From NCBI RefSeq assembly GCF_035961655.1, contig NZ_CP108393.1, forward strand, positions 1,798,001 to 1,862,000: a stretch of DNA of 64,000 nucleotides, given 5' to 3'. The notes under the pieces are model-generated. The model did not search any database. It was not told the DNA's origin and saw nothing but the letters and a program-made list of their open reading frames with translations. Position numbers and translations under genes: made by a program. The stretch is from Streptomyces sp. NBC_01317. Its GTDB lineage: Bacteria > Actinomycetota > Actinomycetes > Streptomycetales > Streptomycetaceae. Of this stretch, positions 29,801-37,234 are shown in pieces; the stretch's first letter is position 1, and each line of letters begins with the position of its first letter.

Positions 29801-30207
29801 AAGAGGCTCAGGGTCGGCCCCGCGCCTGCGGGGGTTGTCCCCCGATCCCCGCGAAGGGCATGTACGTCGCGCTGTCGGCCCCGCGCCTGCGGGGGTTGTC
29901 CCTCCCCCCACCCCTCCCGAATTCTCAACCCTCCGTCGGCCCCGCGCCTGCGGGGGTTGTCCCTGCTCCCAGGTGAGCGGGGCGAGGTCGGCGGCGTCGG
30001 CCCCGCGCCTGCGGGGGTTGTCCCCGGTCGTGGGCGAGCACCGCGTCGACCCGGGCGTCGGCCCCGCGCCTGCGGGGGTTGTCCGACCATGAGCCAGCTC
30101 ATGTGGTGGTACGGCCGGTCGGCCCCGCGCCTGCGGGGGTTGTCCGGGCGGGATCATCACGCGCAACGGGCGCCAGGTGGTCGGCCCCGCGCCTGCGGGG
30201 GTTGTCC
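20835..30207 (+). CRISPR. Very large type I-E CRISPR array, about 154 repeats and 153 spacers
   Basis: The 28-bp repeat begins GTCGGCCCCG, ends GGGGTTGTCC and folds into a short GC stem recognised by Cas6e. The period is 61 bases throughout (33-base spacers), apart from one 42-base spacer and a few 34-base ones. The count comes from summing periods by hand: 38 periods to 23163 and 115 more to 30180. Exact repeats persist over most of the array. Degenerate repeats (29632, 29691, 29333 regions) lie near the right end, so the left end is the leader-proximal, younger end. Scattered single-base variants occur at 23651, 25600, 26520 and 28900 regions. All long open frames across this block are repeat artefacts. 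Confidence 0.98.
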
Positions 30208-30289
30208 TGAGGCGGGATCAGACGAAGGCCACGCGCGCGAGTCGGCCGGGACAGAACTCGAGGAGAGCCGAGACGGCCACGTCTTCCAC

Positions 30290-30496
30290 ATGCGCGTGCC
30301 GGCCTTGGACTGGGAGACGATCGAAGTAGTAAGCCACGTGCTGTACCCGGCATCCGCACCCGACTGCAGATTCACCGTACTCACCTGGATCGAGAGCGCC
30401 CACGCCGACGAAAAGACCAACAGCCTCGGCGGCCAACGCAACGCATGGGCGCTGGCGAAGCAAGCCGAGGACCCATCCCCGCGAACATCACCCTGA
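30290..30496 (+). CDS. Short hypothetical frame at the distal end of the array
   Basis: The frame carrying HMRVPALDWETIEVVSHVLY and CRFTVLTWIESAHADEKTN has natural composition for about 85 residues, but its upstream end merges with the last CRISPR repeat. ATG 30290 gives 68 residues. It may be the tail of a gene truncated by the array or a small real gene with a non-ATG start closer to 30215. No family recognised. Confidence 0.4.
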   Translation: MRVPALDWETIEVVSHVLYPASAPDCRFTVLTWIESAHADEKTNSLGGQRNAWALAKQAEDPSPRTSP

Positions 30497-30566
30497 TTCA
30501 TGCCCCAGGCGCGTCGGCGCCCTGGCCGCCACCCGCACCTCACAAGCCATCAGAAAGAAAGCTCCC

Positions 30567-30974
30567 GTGGAGAAGTACACCTATCATCTTCCGTTGCGCT
30601 GGGCCGACGCGGATGCGTACGGGCACGTCAACAACGCACTGTTCCTGAGATACATGGAGGAAGCACGGACACGGATGTTCCAGCAGATGCTGCCTCCTGA
30701 CGAGGCGGAGCGCCGCCAACACGCGTTCGTCGTACGTCGTTCGGTCGTGAGCTACATCGCCCCGCTGGTGTACCGCGAGGATCCAGTCGACGTACGGGTC
30801 TGGGTAATTCACGCACGCGGGGCAATACTCGAACTTGGCTACGAGATCCGGGATACCGACCAGCTGTATGCCGAAGCCATAACCACCATGGCCGCATATA
30901 ATCTGGACACCGGCAGCCCTCGACGCCTCTCAGAAGAGGAGAAGAGCTTTCTCGCCCCCTACACCGATTCGTAG
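30567..30974 (+). CDS. Hotdog-fold acyl-CoA thioesterase (4HBT family)
   Basis: 135 residues from GTG 30567. The 4HBT signature is clear: LRWADADAYGHVNNALFLRY (Asp and His-Val-Asn-Asn at the active site, residues 10-29) followed by MEEARTRMFQQ, the strand FVVRRSVVSYIAPLVY, and EAITTMAAYNLDTG near the end. Such enzymes hydrolyse acyl-CoA thioesters as homotetramers in the cytosol. Length fits the family. The ribosome site AAGAAAGCTCCC is weak. It seems monocistronic; its neighbours do not suggest a pathway. Confidence 0.88.
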   Translation: MEKYTYHLPLRWADADAYGHVNNALFLRYMEEARTRMFQQMLPPDEAERRQHAFVVRRSVVSYIAPLVYREDPVDVRVWVIHARGAILELGYEIRDTDQLYAEAITTMAAYNLDTGSPRRLSEEEKSFLAPYTDS

Positions 30975-31218
30975 GCAGGGGTTTTGGCTATGTACCACTC
31001 CGCCTCGGCCCGGATGAGGCCGTCGTACCGTCGGCCAGCGCGACAGCGGTCAAGCAACCCACCTGGTTTGCGGGGAACGTGACCGAAACGACCCTGAGGC
31101 GTCCGGCTGTCCGCCTGGGACGCAACAGTTCTGGGCCTCATCGTCCTTCGCTGATGTGGTCGGTCACCTGTGAGTGCCTCTCTGGTGAACGGGGTGAAGT
31201 CCGCCCTGGCAGTCGGCG

Positions 31219-31326
31219 ATGGACGCGTTCAACCGACGCATGAAGGGAGAGCCGTGGATTGAGCAGCTAGTACGCATTGCGGCTACAGGCGGGCTCGACG
31301 AGCAATGGAACTCGAGCGCTGCCTGA
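31219..31326 (+). CDS. Very short frame of natural composition, probably a fragment
   Basis: ATG GAC GCG TTC to TGA encodes 35 residues including KGEPWIEQLVRIAATGGLDE, which reads like genuine protein sequence. There is no ribosome site and no recognisable family. It may be a fragment of a lost gene or chance. Confidence 0.22.
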   Translation: MDAFNRRMKGEPWIEQLVRIAATGGLDEQWNSSAA

Positions 31327-31396
31327 GTGATCGCTCAACTGACCATTGGCGCGGGGGCGCTGGAGACCTGTGGATGGTTCACGCATGACGCGCCCC

Positions 31397-31480
31397 TTAC
31401 TCCCCAACCCGCTCGAACCGGTCGGGCACCGCTGCGGCGGGCGGCCGATCTACCCGACCCTTGGGTGCTTCTCCCGAGAA
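31397..31480 (-). pseudogene. Decayed C-terminal fragment related to the gene at 751-1233
   Basis: The minus-strand frame ends GEAPKGR... RFERVGE-stop, and the gene at 751-1233 ends GEAPQRW... HFERVGE-stop; the underlying DNA around the stop (CGAGCGGGTTGGGGAGTA) is identical. Upstream the similarity fades. The 27 visible codons are best read as a relic of a second family member. Confidence 0.4.
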
Positions 31481-31589
31481 CGACCCCCCACGAGCCGAAA
31501 CCCGACGGCGGCACGGCCAGCCGTACGGTCACGCAAAAGGACCTGTCGCCGCTGCTAGCCGTAAAAGGACGCTGGGCGGACGAGCAGCC

Positions 31590-32126
31590 GTGAAGAAGCT
31601 CCTCGGCGATCTCGGCCTCGATAACTCCGAGGGGCTGAGCGAGTTCATCACCACGAAGCGCGACGCAGACCAGGCCGCACTCACGGAGGTCGAACGCCAG
31701 GAGCTGAGGACAGCCGAGGCCCACGCGGCACAGGCTGCCGTCAGAGAACGCACTGCCCTCCAACTCGCCGTCCTCTCCGGACGTGGCGCAGCGGAAGGCG
31801 ACCGCAGCGACGCGATCCTCCTCATGGACCGGGTGCTGGACGACAAACCCGACGCCGACGAGGAGGCGGTCGCCGCGGCTGCCGAGCAGTTGAAGGAACG
31901 GCGGCCGGAGCCGTTCGGCCAGACCCGCGAGACCACGCCTGCCGCCCCCGGGGCTTCCCCCGCCGGCGGACCGCCCTCGCATGGCGGTGTACCGCCCGAG
32001 CCCGGGTGCGGCCGGACTGGAGGTGGCCCGGCGTCTAGGATTCGTCACCGGCTGCCCAGCCTCGACGATGTCATGGCGCACACCATCACTATCCGGTCGA
32101 AAGCAGCGAACGAGGAGCCTGGGTGA
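31590..32126 (+). CDS. Charged helical protein, scaffold-like
   Basis: 178 residues from GTG 31590. The N-terminal 110 residues are strongly helical and Ala/Glu/Arg-rich (LGDLGLDNSEGLSEFITTKR, then EVERQELRTAEAHAAQAAV), followed by a short motif LLMDRVLDDKPDADEEAV and EQLKERRPEPFG, and a Pro/Gly-rich tail. This resembles coiled-coil scaffold or capsid-assembly proteins of actinophages and related plasmid-borne proteins, but I cannot name a family. No partner phage genes are adjacent. The true start could be upstream in the same frame (31461). Confidence 0.5.
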   Translation: MKKLLGDLGLDNSEGLSEFITTKRDADQAALTEVERQELRTAEAHAAQAAVRERTALQLAVLSGRGAAEGDRSDAILLMDRVLDDKPDADEEAVAAAAEQLKERRPEPFGQTRETTPAAPGASPAGGPPSHGGVPPEPGCGRTGGGPASRIRHRLPSLDDVMAHTITIRSKAANEEPG

Positions 32127-32194
32127 AGTTCGCCAGGAGCCCCATTCCATACAACTCGTGCGGGGTGGCACGAGCTCAAAATGGATAATGGTGC

Positions 32195-32222
32195 GTCCCT
32201 CCTCGATAGGTCGAGGAGGGAC
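32195..32222. terminator. Bidirectional hairpin terminator
   Basis: GTCCCTCCTCGA (32195-32206) and TCGAGGAGGGAC (32211-32222) form a perfect 12-bp stem with a TAGG loop, exactly between two convergent genes (ends at 32126 and 32241). Confidence 0.8.
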
Positions 32223-32240
32223 ACTTCGCTTTCGTGAAAA

Positions 32241-32432
32241 CTATTCGATGATGGTCGGCAGGAAAGCGGACCAGGATTTGGGGGACACTGTCAGGCTTGG
32301 AATACTCGTGTCCTTGGAGTCGCGGATTTGGATGGTGACGGGGCTGACGGCGACTTCGACACAGGCGTTGCCGCTGCCCTCGGAGTATGAGGATTTGAAC
32401 CAGGTGCCAGGGTGAGGCTGCTTTGGGATCAT
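32241..32432 (-). CDS. DUF397 small regulatory partner protein
   Basis: 63 residues. The DUF397 pattern is clear: WFKSSYSEGSGNACVEVA near the start, then IQIRDSKD and SPKSWSAFL. Proteins of this kind are encoded beside XRE/DUF5753 regulators throughout Streptomyces (the whiJ-type pairing) and are thought to modulate them. The ATGA overlap of four bases with the upstream regulator indicates translational coupling. Confidence 0.92.
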   Translation of the reverse strand: MIPKQPHPGTWFKSSYSEGSGNACVEVAVSPVTIQIRDSKDTSIPSLTVSPKSWSAFLPTIIE

Positions 32433-33301
32433 GTCATCTCTCGCGCTAGTTTTCGGATGAACTCGGGGGTCTCCTCAGGCGCCAGGGCCGATGCGGAAAG
32501 GCGCTCGAACCTTCGACTGAAGATCCCTACGTCACGTGGCTTGCCTGACATCGCCAATGCTCCCCACGCGTTATCTGCCTGGACCTGGGGTGGTAATACG
32601 TGCCCCATGTCCAGAATGCTGAAGTCGCCCGTGAACCGATATCGATTTCCGGTCGACGGCAGGATCTGGATCGTCACGTTCTCGCGTTCCGAGAGCTTGA
32701 TGATCTCCTCGCACTGCTCGCGCATAATCTCTATGCTGCCGGCGATGTGGCGCAGCGCCGGTTCACCGATGATGGCAATGAGCTTCACGGGTTCCTCGTC
32801 ACGCACGAGGAACCCGTGACGGCGCATGCGTAGTCCCACAGCCTTATCGACCGATTCCGTCGTCACTTCCAGGACGGGCTGCTGCATCGTGAAGAGGGCG
32901 CGCGCGTACGCCTCGGTCTGGAGGCTGCCCCACACAAGCGTCGGGTGGAACGCCCGGATCTCACGGGCCTGCTCCTCGATGCCTACGAACTTCGGCATCA
33001 GCAGCGGTGTCATCGAGTCCTTGAACTCGTCCACCCACTCTTCCTGGGCGGCGTCCCGCTGGAGTTCGAGGAGCTCGTCGACAGCATCTTCGTCCGTGAC
33101 GCCGTACCGGTCCAGCAGGGCCCGGAGGTGTTGCGAGCGTCGCAAGGACGACAGTCCTGTCTCGACGCGTTGTAGCTGGGCTTCCGAGAATCCGAGGCCG
33201 TCCGCGGCGTCCGCCAGCGTGAGCCCGACCCCCTTCCGCAGTCGTCGGAGTTCCTTCCCCATGACGATGCGACGCCCGGTCGGTCGCGGTTGACCTGCCA
33301 T
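32429..33301 (-). CDS. XRE-type regulator with C-terminal DUF5753 (WhiJ-like)
   Basis: 290 residues from ATG 33301, preceded by GAAGGAGGG. The N-terminal helix-turn-helix (KELRRLRKGVGLTLADAADG, then LGFSEAQLQRVETG) is followed by DUF5753 with landmarks AREIRAFHPTLVWGSLQTE, YARALF, VGLRMRRHGFL and ENVTIQILPSTGNRY. Such regulators usually act as repressors of neighbouring or developmental genes and pair with a DUF397 protein, present here. An array of six 21-bp-spaced repeats sits between this gene and the divergent ATPase gene and is a likely operator. Confidence 0.9.
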   Translation of the reverse strand: MAGQPRPTGRRIVMGKELRRLRKGVGLTLADAADGLGFSEAQLQRVETGLSSLRRSQHLRALLDRYGVTDEDAVDELLELQRDAAQEEWVDEFKDSMTPLLMPKFVGIEEQAREIRAFHPTLVWGSLQTEAYARALFTMQQPVLEVTTESVDKAVGLRMRRHGFLVRDEEPVKLIAIIGEPALRHIAGSIEIMREQCEEIIKLSERENVTIQILPSTGNRYRFTGDFSILDMGHVLPPQVQADNAWGALAMSGKPRDVGIFSRRFERLSASALAPEETPEFIRKLAREMT

Positions 33302-33319
33302 CGTCCTGGCCCTCCTTCG

Positions 33320-33445
33320 CTATGTGCGCGCCATCAGCCCTGATGTGCGCGCCAACTAGTTCGATCTGCGCGCCATCTCGGTCGATGTGCACAGTGTTTC
33401 ACCTGATGTGCGGGGCTCGAAAGCCCATGTGCGCGGCCCTGCATA
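33320..33445. promoter_or_regulatory. Six direct repeats at exact 21-bp spacing (iteron-like operator)
   Basis: The core ATGTGCGCGCC or a close variant starts at 33322, 33343, 33364, 33385, 33406 and 33427, each step exactly 21 bp, two helical turns. The first three and the last copies match best; the fourth and fifth keep only ATGTGC. The tract lies in the divergent region upstream of the XRE/DUF5753 gene. A stop codon within the minus-strand frame argues against a peptide repeat, so the periodicity is at DNA level. Confidence 0.75.
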
Positions 33446-33656
33446 TTCCAAATTAGTCCTCCTTGAGGATTCTGAGAAGACTCCGTTGAATCCTAAGGGC
33501 GTTGTGGGGCAGAGTAGTTGAGCAGCGACCCGATACGTCAGCCACTCGTTCTTCCGGGGCTCATGTCGAGCCCAGTGCACCCCCACGTACCCGTTCGCTG
33601 TCCGTCTGCCGTTCCCAGGGACAGCTTGACACCGCCAACCACGGAGGAGATGTCCC

Positions 33657-34145
33657 ATGTCCCTCGTCGCCTACTACGAAGATCACCTGCGCGAGCAGGA
33701 GGCACGGGTCAGGGTGCTGCGTGCGTGTGAGCTGCTTTACAGAGCAGAGCGCCGGGGCCACGACATCACGGCGGAGGATGCCCGCCATCCTCGCGACGCG
33801 CGGCGGACATGCACACAGACGGCCATTCAGTGGGGACTGTCCCATCTGGAGGAGAGCATCGGCCTCTTGGTCAGCGAACTGATGACGAACGCCTTCCACT
33901 ACGGAGTGAGCCCGTACGTCCGACTGCGGATATGGCTCACTACCGACGACTTGTGGCTGGAGGTTTTGGCTGGCTCTTCGGCGTCGCTCCAGCAGCGCGA
34001 TCCCGGCGGTGACGCCACGTCGGGGCGCGGGCTGGGGATCGTGGACTGCCTCGTGCGTGAGTGCTGCGGTGCGTGGGGCAGAACCACGGACAAGACGGCG
34101 ACGTGGTGCCAGATCCCTGTCCAGCCAGGACTGGTGGCCGCGTAA
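33657..34145 (+). CDS. RsbW-like ATP-binding protein (HATPase_c)
   Basis: 162 residues from ATG 33657, preceded by GGAGGAGATG. The GHKL ATPase fold is visible: N box LLVSELMTNAFHYGVSP, and G2-type motif SGRGLGIVDCLV. The G1 box, usually EVRDGSP, is altered here to EVLAGSSASLQQRD, so the key Asp is missing and ATP binding may be weak. In Streptomyces these anti-sigma-like ATPases commonly sit beside XRE/DUF5753 and DUF397 genes, as here (divergent). The stop overlaps the next start by one base. Confidence 0.85.
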   Translation: MSLVAYYEDHLREQEARVRVLRACELLYRAERRGHDITAEDARHPRDARRTCTQTAIQWGLSHLEESIGLLVSELMTNAFHYGVSPYVRLRIWLTTDDLWLEVLAGSSASLQQRDPGGDATSGRGLGIVDCLVRECCGAWGRTTDKTATWCQIPVQPGLVAA

Positions 34146-34612
34146 TGCCGCCCCTCGTACTCGGCGTCCCTGCCGCTCATGCAGTGGGTACGGCCAGGTC
34201 CTGGTCGCTTCCGCCTGCCAGCGCCATGTCCAACGACGCGGAAGTGCTCAGGCGCCTCCTGGTCGCCCTGCGACGGGAGCTGCTCAACAGTTCACCGGAG
34301 CGACCGACCGTCGCGGCGGTCCGGAACACCGCAGGGTTCGTACTGTCTGGCCGTGCCTTCCTTGCCGGGGACGGAGAAGAAGCCGAGACGCTGTGTCTGA
34401 CCTTGCGGCGCTACGTGACCTACCTGATTCCCCATGTCCAGTCGCCCCACGTTGAAGGTTGGGCTTCGGCGTACGAACTCGTCCGCAGTGCGGAGGACTT
34501 ACTCAAGGAGTACGACCAAGGCGGGGCGAGCTTCCCCATGGCCGTGCGGCTCGCCGGCGCGTGCCAAACCCTCTTGGAACCGGTGAGCGAACTGATGGGG
34601 GATCGGCTTTGA
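34145..34612 (+). CDS. Streptomyces small helical protein (DUF6415-like)
   Basis: 155 residues. Start ATG 34145 overlaps the stop of the ATPase gene (TAATG). Composition is helical: LRRLLVALRRELLNSSPE, LRRYVTYLIPHVQSPHVEG, SAEDLLKEY and VRLAGACQTLLEPVSELMG. It resembles short Streptomyces proteins annotated as natural-product-associated (DUF6415), but the match is from memory and tentative. It is the second of three overlapping genes, so probably cotranscribed. Confidence 0.6.
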   Translation: MPPLVLGVPAAHAVGTARSWSLPPASAMSNDAEVLRRLLVALRRELLNSSPERPTVAAVRNTAGFVLSGRAFLAGDGEEAETLCLTLRRYVTYLIPHVQSPHVEGWASAYELVRSAEDLLKEYDQGGASFPMAVRLAGACQTLLEPVSELMGDRL

Positions 34613-35034
34613 TGACTGTCGTCGTCGAAGCCTTACCACCGCGGGCAGCACCCGACCGGCCGGGAGACGCGGTGGTTACCCACTGGCAGGACCGGGCCGC
34701 CCTCAAGTCGTCCGCCACCTGGGATTGGCACGAACTGCCCTTCGCTCTGGGCATGGCCTACGAAGATCTCGAAGCCGTTCTTGGCGAACACGCCACCCCC
34801 CGGCCCTGGGACCTTGGGCCACTGGCTCGTCGGCTCACGGGACTTCTGAGTCGTCTCGTTGTCATCGCGGTCCGCCAGGGCTACATAGGAGCGGCGCCCG
34901 TGACCCGGAGTCGGTGCCTCTGCGCGTCTGCGGAGGAACTGCCCGACTGCTTCATTCAGGCGCGTGCGCGGGTGCGCCTGCTGGCCCTGGCTACTTCTGA
35001 TCTCCTGGATCTGCTGCTGGAGGATCCGCCATGA
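34612..35034 (+). CDS. Streptomyces small helical protein, second copy type
   Basis: 140 residues. Start ATG 34612 overlaps the previous stop (TGATG). Features: WQDRAALKSSATWDWHEL, GPLARRLTGLLSRLVVIAVR and a C-terminal helix RVRLLALATSDLLDLLLED. It has the same size and helix pattern as its upstream neighbour and may be a distant paralogue. Function unknown; the layout ATPase-X-Y suggests a joint role. Confidence 0.55.
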   Translation: MTVVVEALPPRAAPDRPGDAVVTHWQDRAALKSSATWDWHELPFALGMAYEDLEAVLGEHATPRPWDLGPLARRLTGLLSRLVVIAVRQGYIGAAPVTRSRCLCASAEELPDCFIQARARVRLLALATSDLLDLLLEDPP

Positions 35035-35201
35035 ATCTCTTGTCACCTAGCCGATCTCCACCAGCGAATGACTGATCGTCCTCTCTATAGGCGACCGGTA
35101 TTCCCGGCTATCTCTGACCTCTGTGCCTGCGGGTGAAAGCTGTTCCGCACTCCTGCGGATGCACAGGATGCACAATGCTCCAATAGGGAAAGGGAAAGTG
35201 C

Positions 35202-35552
35202 ATGACCGCAACAGTTACGGAAGAAAAGCTTGGCCAGACGGGTGGCCTGATCGATCTGATCAACGAGGTCGGTCACCTGCTCTCGCAGCACGAGGCCGGC
35301 AGTTCTTTCCGGCTGCTTTTCGCCCCAGTCGAATTGGCGATCGGTCACGACGAGATCTTCGTCCAGAGCGTCAGCCCGGCGGGCATCGTGGAATTGCGCC
35401 CGCGTAAGATCGCCGAACTTGGCCCTGGCGATGTCATCCACGACACGCAGGCGGTCGATCCTGCGGATGCGTCATTCCGGAAGTACGCCGCCGAACGTCG
35501 CAAAGAGTACTGCGAAATAATCGACCGCCGTCACTACTACTACGACGCGTGA
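35202..35552 (+). CDS. Small hypothetical protein coupled to the JmjC/cupin gene
   Basis: 116 residues from ATG 35202, preceded by GGGAAAGGGAAAG. It begins MTATVTEEKLGQTGGLIDLI and ends with an aromatic-rich tail, EYCEIIDRRHYYYDA. Its stop overlaps the next start by four bases, so the two products are made together. The size, leader-like N-terminus and aromatic C-terminus would fit a substrate for the adjacent oxygenase-type protein, but this is speculation; no family recognised. Confidence 0.6.
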   Translation: MTATVTEEKLGQTGGLIDLINEVGHLLSQHEAGSSFRLLFAPVELAIGHDEIFVQSVSPAGIVELRPRKIAELGPGDVIHDTQAVDPADASFRKYAAERRKEYCEIIDRRHYYYDA

Positions 35553-36151
35553 ACTCTCGCAGCCCTGAGGACATCGGATCGGAATTCCTCACGCGCCTAT
35601 TGCCCGTAGTCCTACCTCACTACAGGTCCCCGGCAACTCAGGCCGTACGGGTCCCTGAGGCTCTCGATGCTGGCTGGCTTGGCGGCCTTCCGCTCCCACT
35701 CGGGGACGGCAGATCAAGTGGGCAGAGCGTCGCGCTGGTCGATGGCTCGGATTTTCAGCGGGAGATCTCCGGGACGGAAATCGCTGATGCCTATCGGGCC
35801 AGGCCGCGGACGCGGGTGTACGAGAGCATCAGCGGGCGTAGCGAGGGCTGGTTCAGCTTCGCCGCTATGCATTTCACGAGAATGGTTCGGCGTCACGTCG
35901 TATGCACCATGTATGAATCGAATGCCGGAGACCTCGGTCTTATTCGGCATGTCGATGCCTGGTTCGGCGTGATCGTCCAAATGCAGGGCGCAAAGAGGTG
36001 GAGAATCTGGCCGGATGAGGATAGTGCACCACAGGAAATGGTGATCGAGGCTGGGGATGTCCTGCTGCTTCCGTAGGGTGTGCTGCACGAGGTGAATACG
36101 CCGGATTACTCGGTGCATCTCGTTTTTGCCATCACCGACGATCCCATATGA
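35549..36151 (+). pseudogene. JmjC/cupin-like oxygenase interrupted by an in-frame amber codon
   Basis: The frame from ATG 35549 reads a cupin/JmjC-type protein (YESISGRSEGWFSFAAMHF, HVDAWFGVIVQMQGAKRW with an H-x-D iron-binding pair, then EDSAPQEMVIEAGDVLLLP) and meets TAG at 36074-36076. Directly after the TAG the same frame continues with GVLHEVNTPDYSVHLVFAIT and ends at TGA 36149. That tail holds the distal His expected for the metal site, so the 175-residue product would lack it. A nonsense mutation is the simplest reading; readthrough or a sequencing error are alternatives. Confidence 0.75.
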
Positions 36152-36349
36152 ACGGGGCTGCCGCCGTGCGGCGTCCGACAGCCGCTGTACTCGCGCCCGC
36201 CGGTGTAGCGGCTGGCCGTCTGGTGAACGGCCGGAATAGGGCCGACCTCACCTGATGGCGCCTCCGGGGGCTCCAGCGCGGGACAGGCGGCCCGCTGCCC
36301 TCCCTATGCGGAGCACGGCACCCCGCTTCGGAGCCCCCTCCCTATACAG

Positions 36350-36392
36350 CCGTCCGGCGGATCGGTTGACTCGCGCCCGATCCGTCGGACGG
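36350..36392. repeat. Long imperfect inverted repeat upstream of the Nudix gene
   Basis: CCGTCCGGCGGATCGG (36350-36365) pairs with CCGATCCGTCGGACGG (36377-36392) with one mismatch; the loop is 11 bases. It lies 65 bases before ATG 36458 in the 306-base gap after the JmjC gene. It could be a terminator for that operon or a regulatory hairpin in the Nudix leader. Nothing else is evident in this gap. Confidence 0.6.
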
Positions 36393-36457
36393 TTCAAGAC
36401 CCGTGGCCTAAAGGCCGCGTGTAAACACGAAATCGAAGGCAGAGGGAAAAGACTTCT

Positions 36458-36955
36458 ATGTCCCACAGTGAGGACTACTTTCGTTCCCCGCCGCGCCGCC
36501 GAGTCGGGGTGCTGGCGGTGATCAGGTCGGGCGGCGGCGTGCTCTTGGTCGACAAGGTCTACCGGCAGGACCGGTCCCCGAACTCCTGGGGTCTGGTGGG
36601 CGGTTCGGTCATGGAGTACGAGTTGCCGCTCGCGGCGTGGCGGCGTGAGGTAGCCGGGGAGACCGGACTGGACCTGCACCCGGGACGTCTGTTGGCCGTC
36701 GACTACGTCCCGGCGACCGAGACCGGCGCCGAGGGGTACAACCTCGTCTACGACGGGGGAACCATCGCGTCGGACACAAAGATCGTCCTGCCGGAACACG
36801 AGCTGGCGGGGTACGGGTTCATCCCTCCCGAGGCGCTCGACCTTCATCTGACAGCCCACAGCACGCGGCGTACGCGGGCCGCCCTGGAGGCGCTGGCCAC
36901 CGGTACGACCGCGGACCTGGTGCTCGGGTACCCGGCCGCCGAATACAGGCCCTGA
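36458..36955 (+). CDS. Nudix hydrolase
   Basis: 165 residues from ATG 36458. The Nudix box is almost canonical: GSVMEYE, seven residues, then REVAGETGL (one of the two acidic positions is Gly). Preceding strands GVLAVIRSGGGVLLVDK and SWGLVGGSV fit the fold. Such enzymes cleave nucleoside diphosphates linked to another moiety with Mg. The substrate cannot be read from the sequence. A long perfect hairpin terminator follows about 150 bases downstream. Confidence 0.88.
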   Translation: MSHSEDYFRSPPRRRVGVLAVIRSGGGVLLVDKVYRQDRSPNSWGLVGGSVMEYELPLAAWRREVAGETGLDLHPGRLLAVDYVPATETGAEGYNLVYDGGTIASDTKIVLPEHELAGYGFIPPEALDLHLTAHSTRRTRAALEALATGTTADLVLGYPAAEYRP

Positions 36956-37107
36956 CGCAAGACCACGGTCACCTCCCCTCCCGCGAATGAGGTGACCTTC
37001 CCCCGGGGGCCCTCCGGTGGAGCAGCTGAGCTGGATGGCAGAGCGGCTGTTCCACCCCCGTGCCGGAGGGCTCGGCACCTGCTGTCGACGGCGGCGTAGC
37101 AGGTGCC

Positions 37108-37145
37108 CCGGCTGTCGCCGCGCGTTCTCGCGCGGCGACAGCCGG
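37108..37145. terminator. 17-bp perfect hairpin terminator
   Basis: CCGGCTGTCGCCGCGCG (37108-37124) and its complement (37129-37145) with a TTCT loop. It separates the Nudix gene from the acetyltransferase gene. Confidence 0.8.
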
Positions 37146-37234
37146 CCCCTTTGAAGACGGCCGTCACCACTGTGTGGCGTCGGCCAGGTCCGTACTTGCC
37201 CTGCTGATCACGTCGATCAGGGATGGAGATACCC

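Larger units (their letters stand above)
30975..31589. other. Interval with only fragmentary coding remnants
   Basis: About 600 bases. A 35-codon frame at 31219-31326 and a decayed C-terminal fragment at 31397-31480 (both listed) look like leftovers of genes. Nothing else is convincing. Confidence 0.4.

Noticed and set aside
20870..30160. Many long open frames across the array encoding repetitive proteins with VGPAPAGVV, SAPRLRGLS or RPRACGGCP units
   Set aside because: They are translations of the CRISPR repeat in different frames; spacing is 61 bp and the same DNA is open in all six frames.
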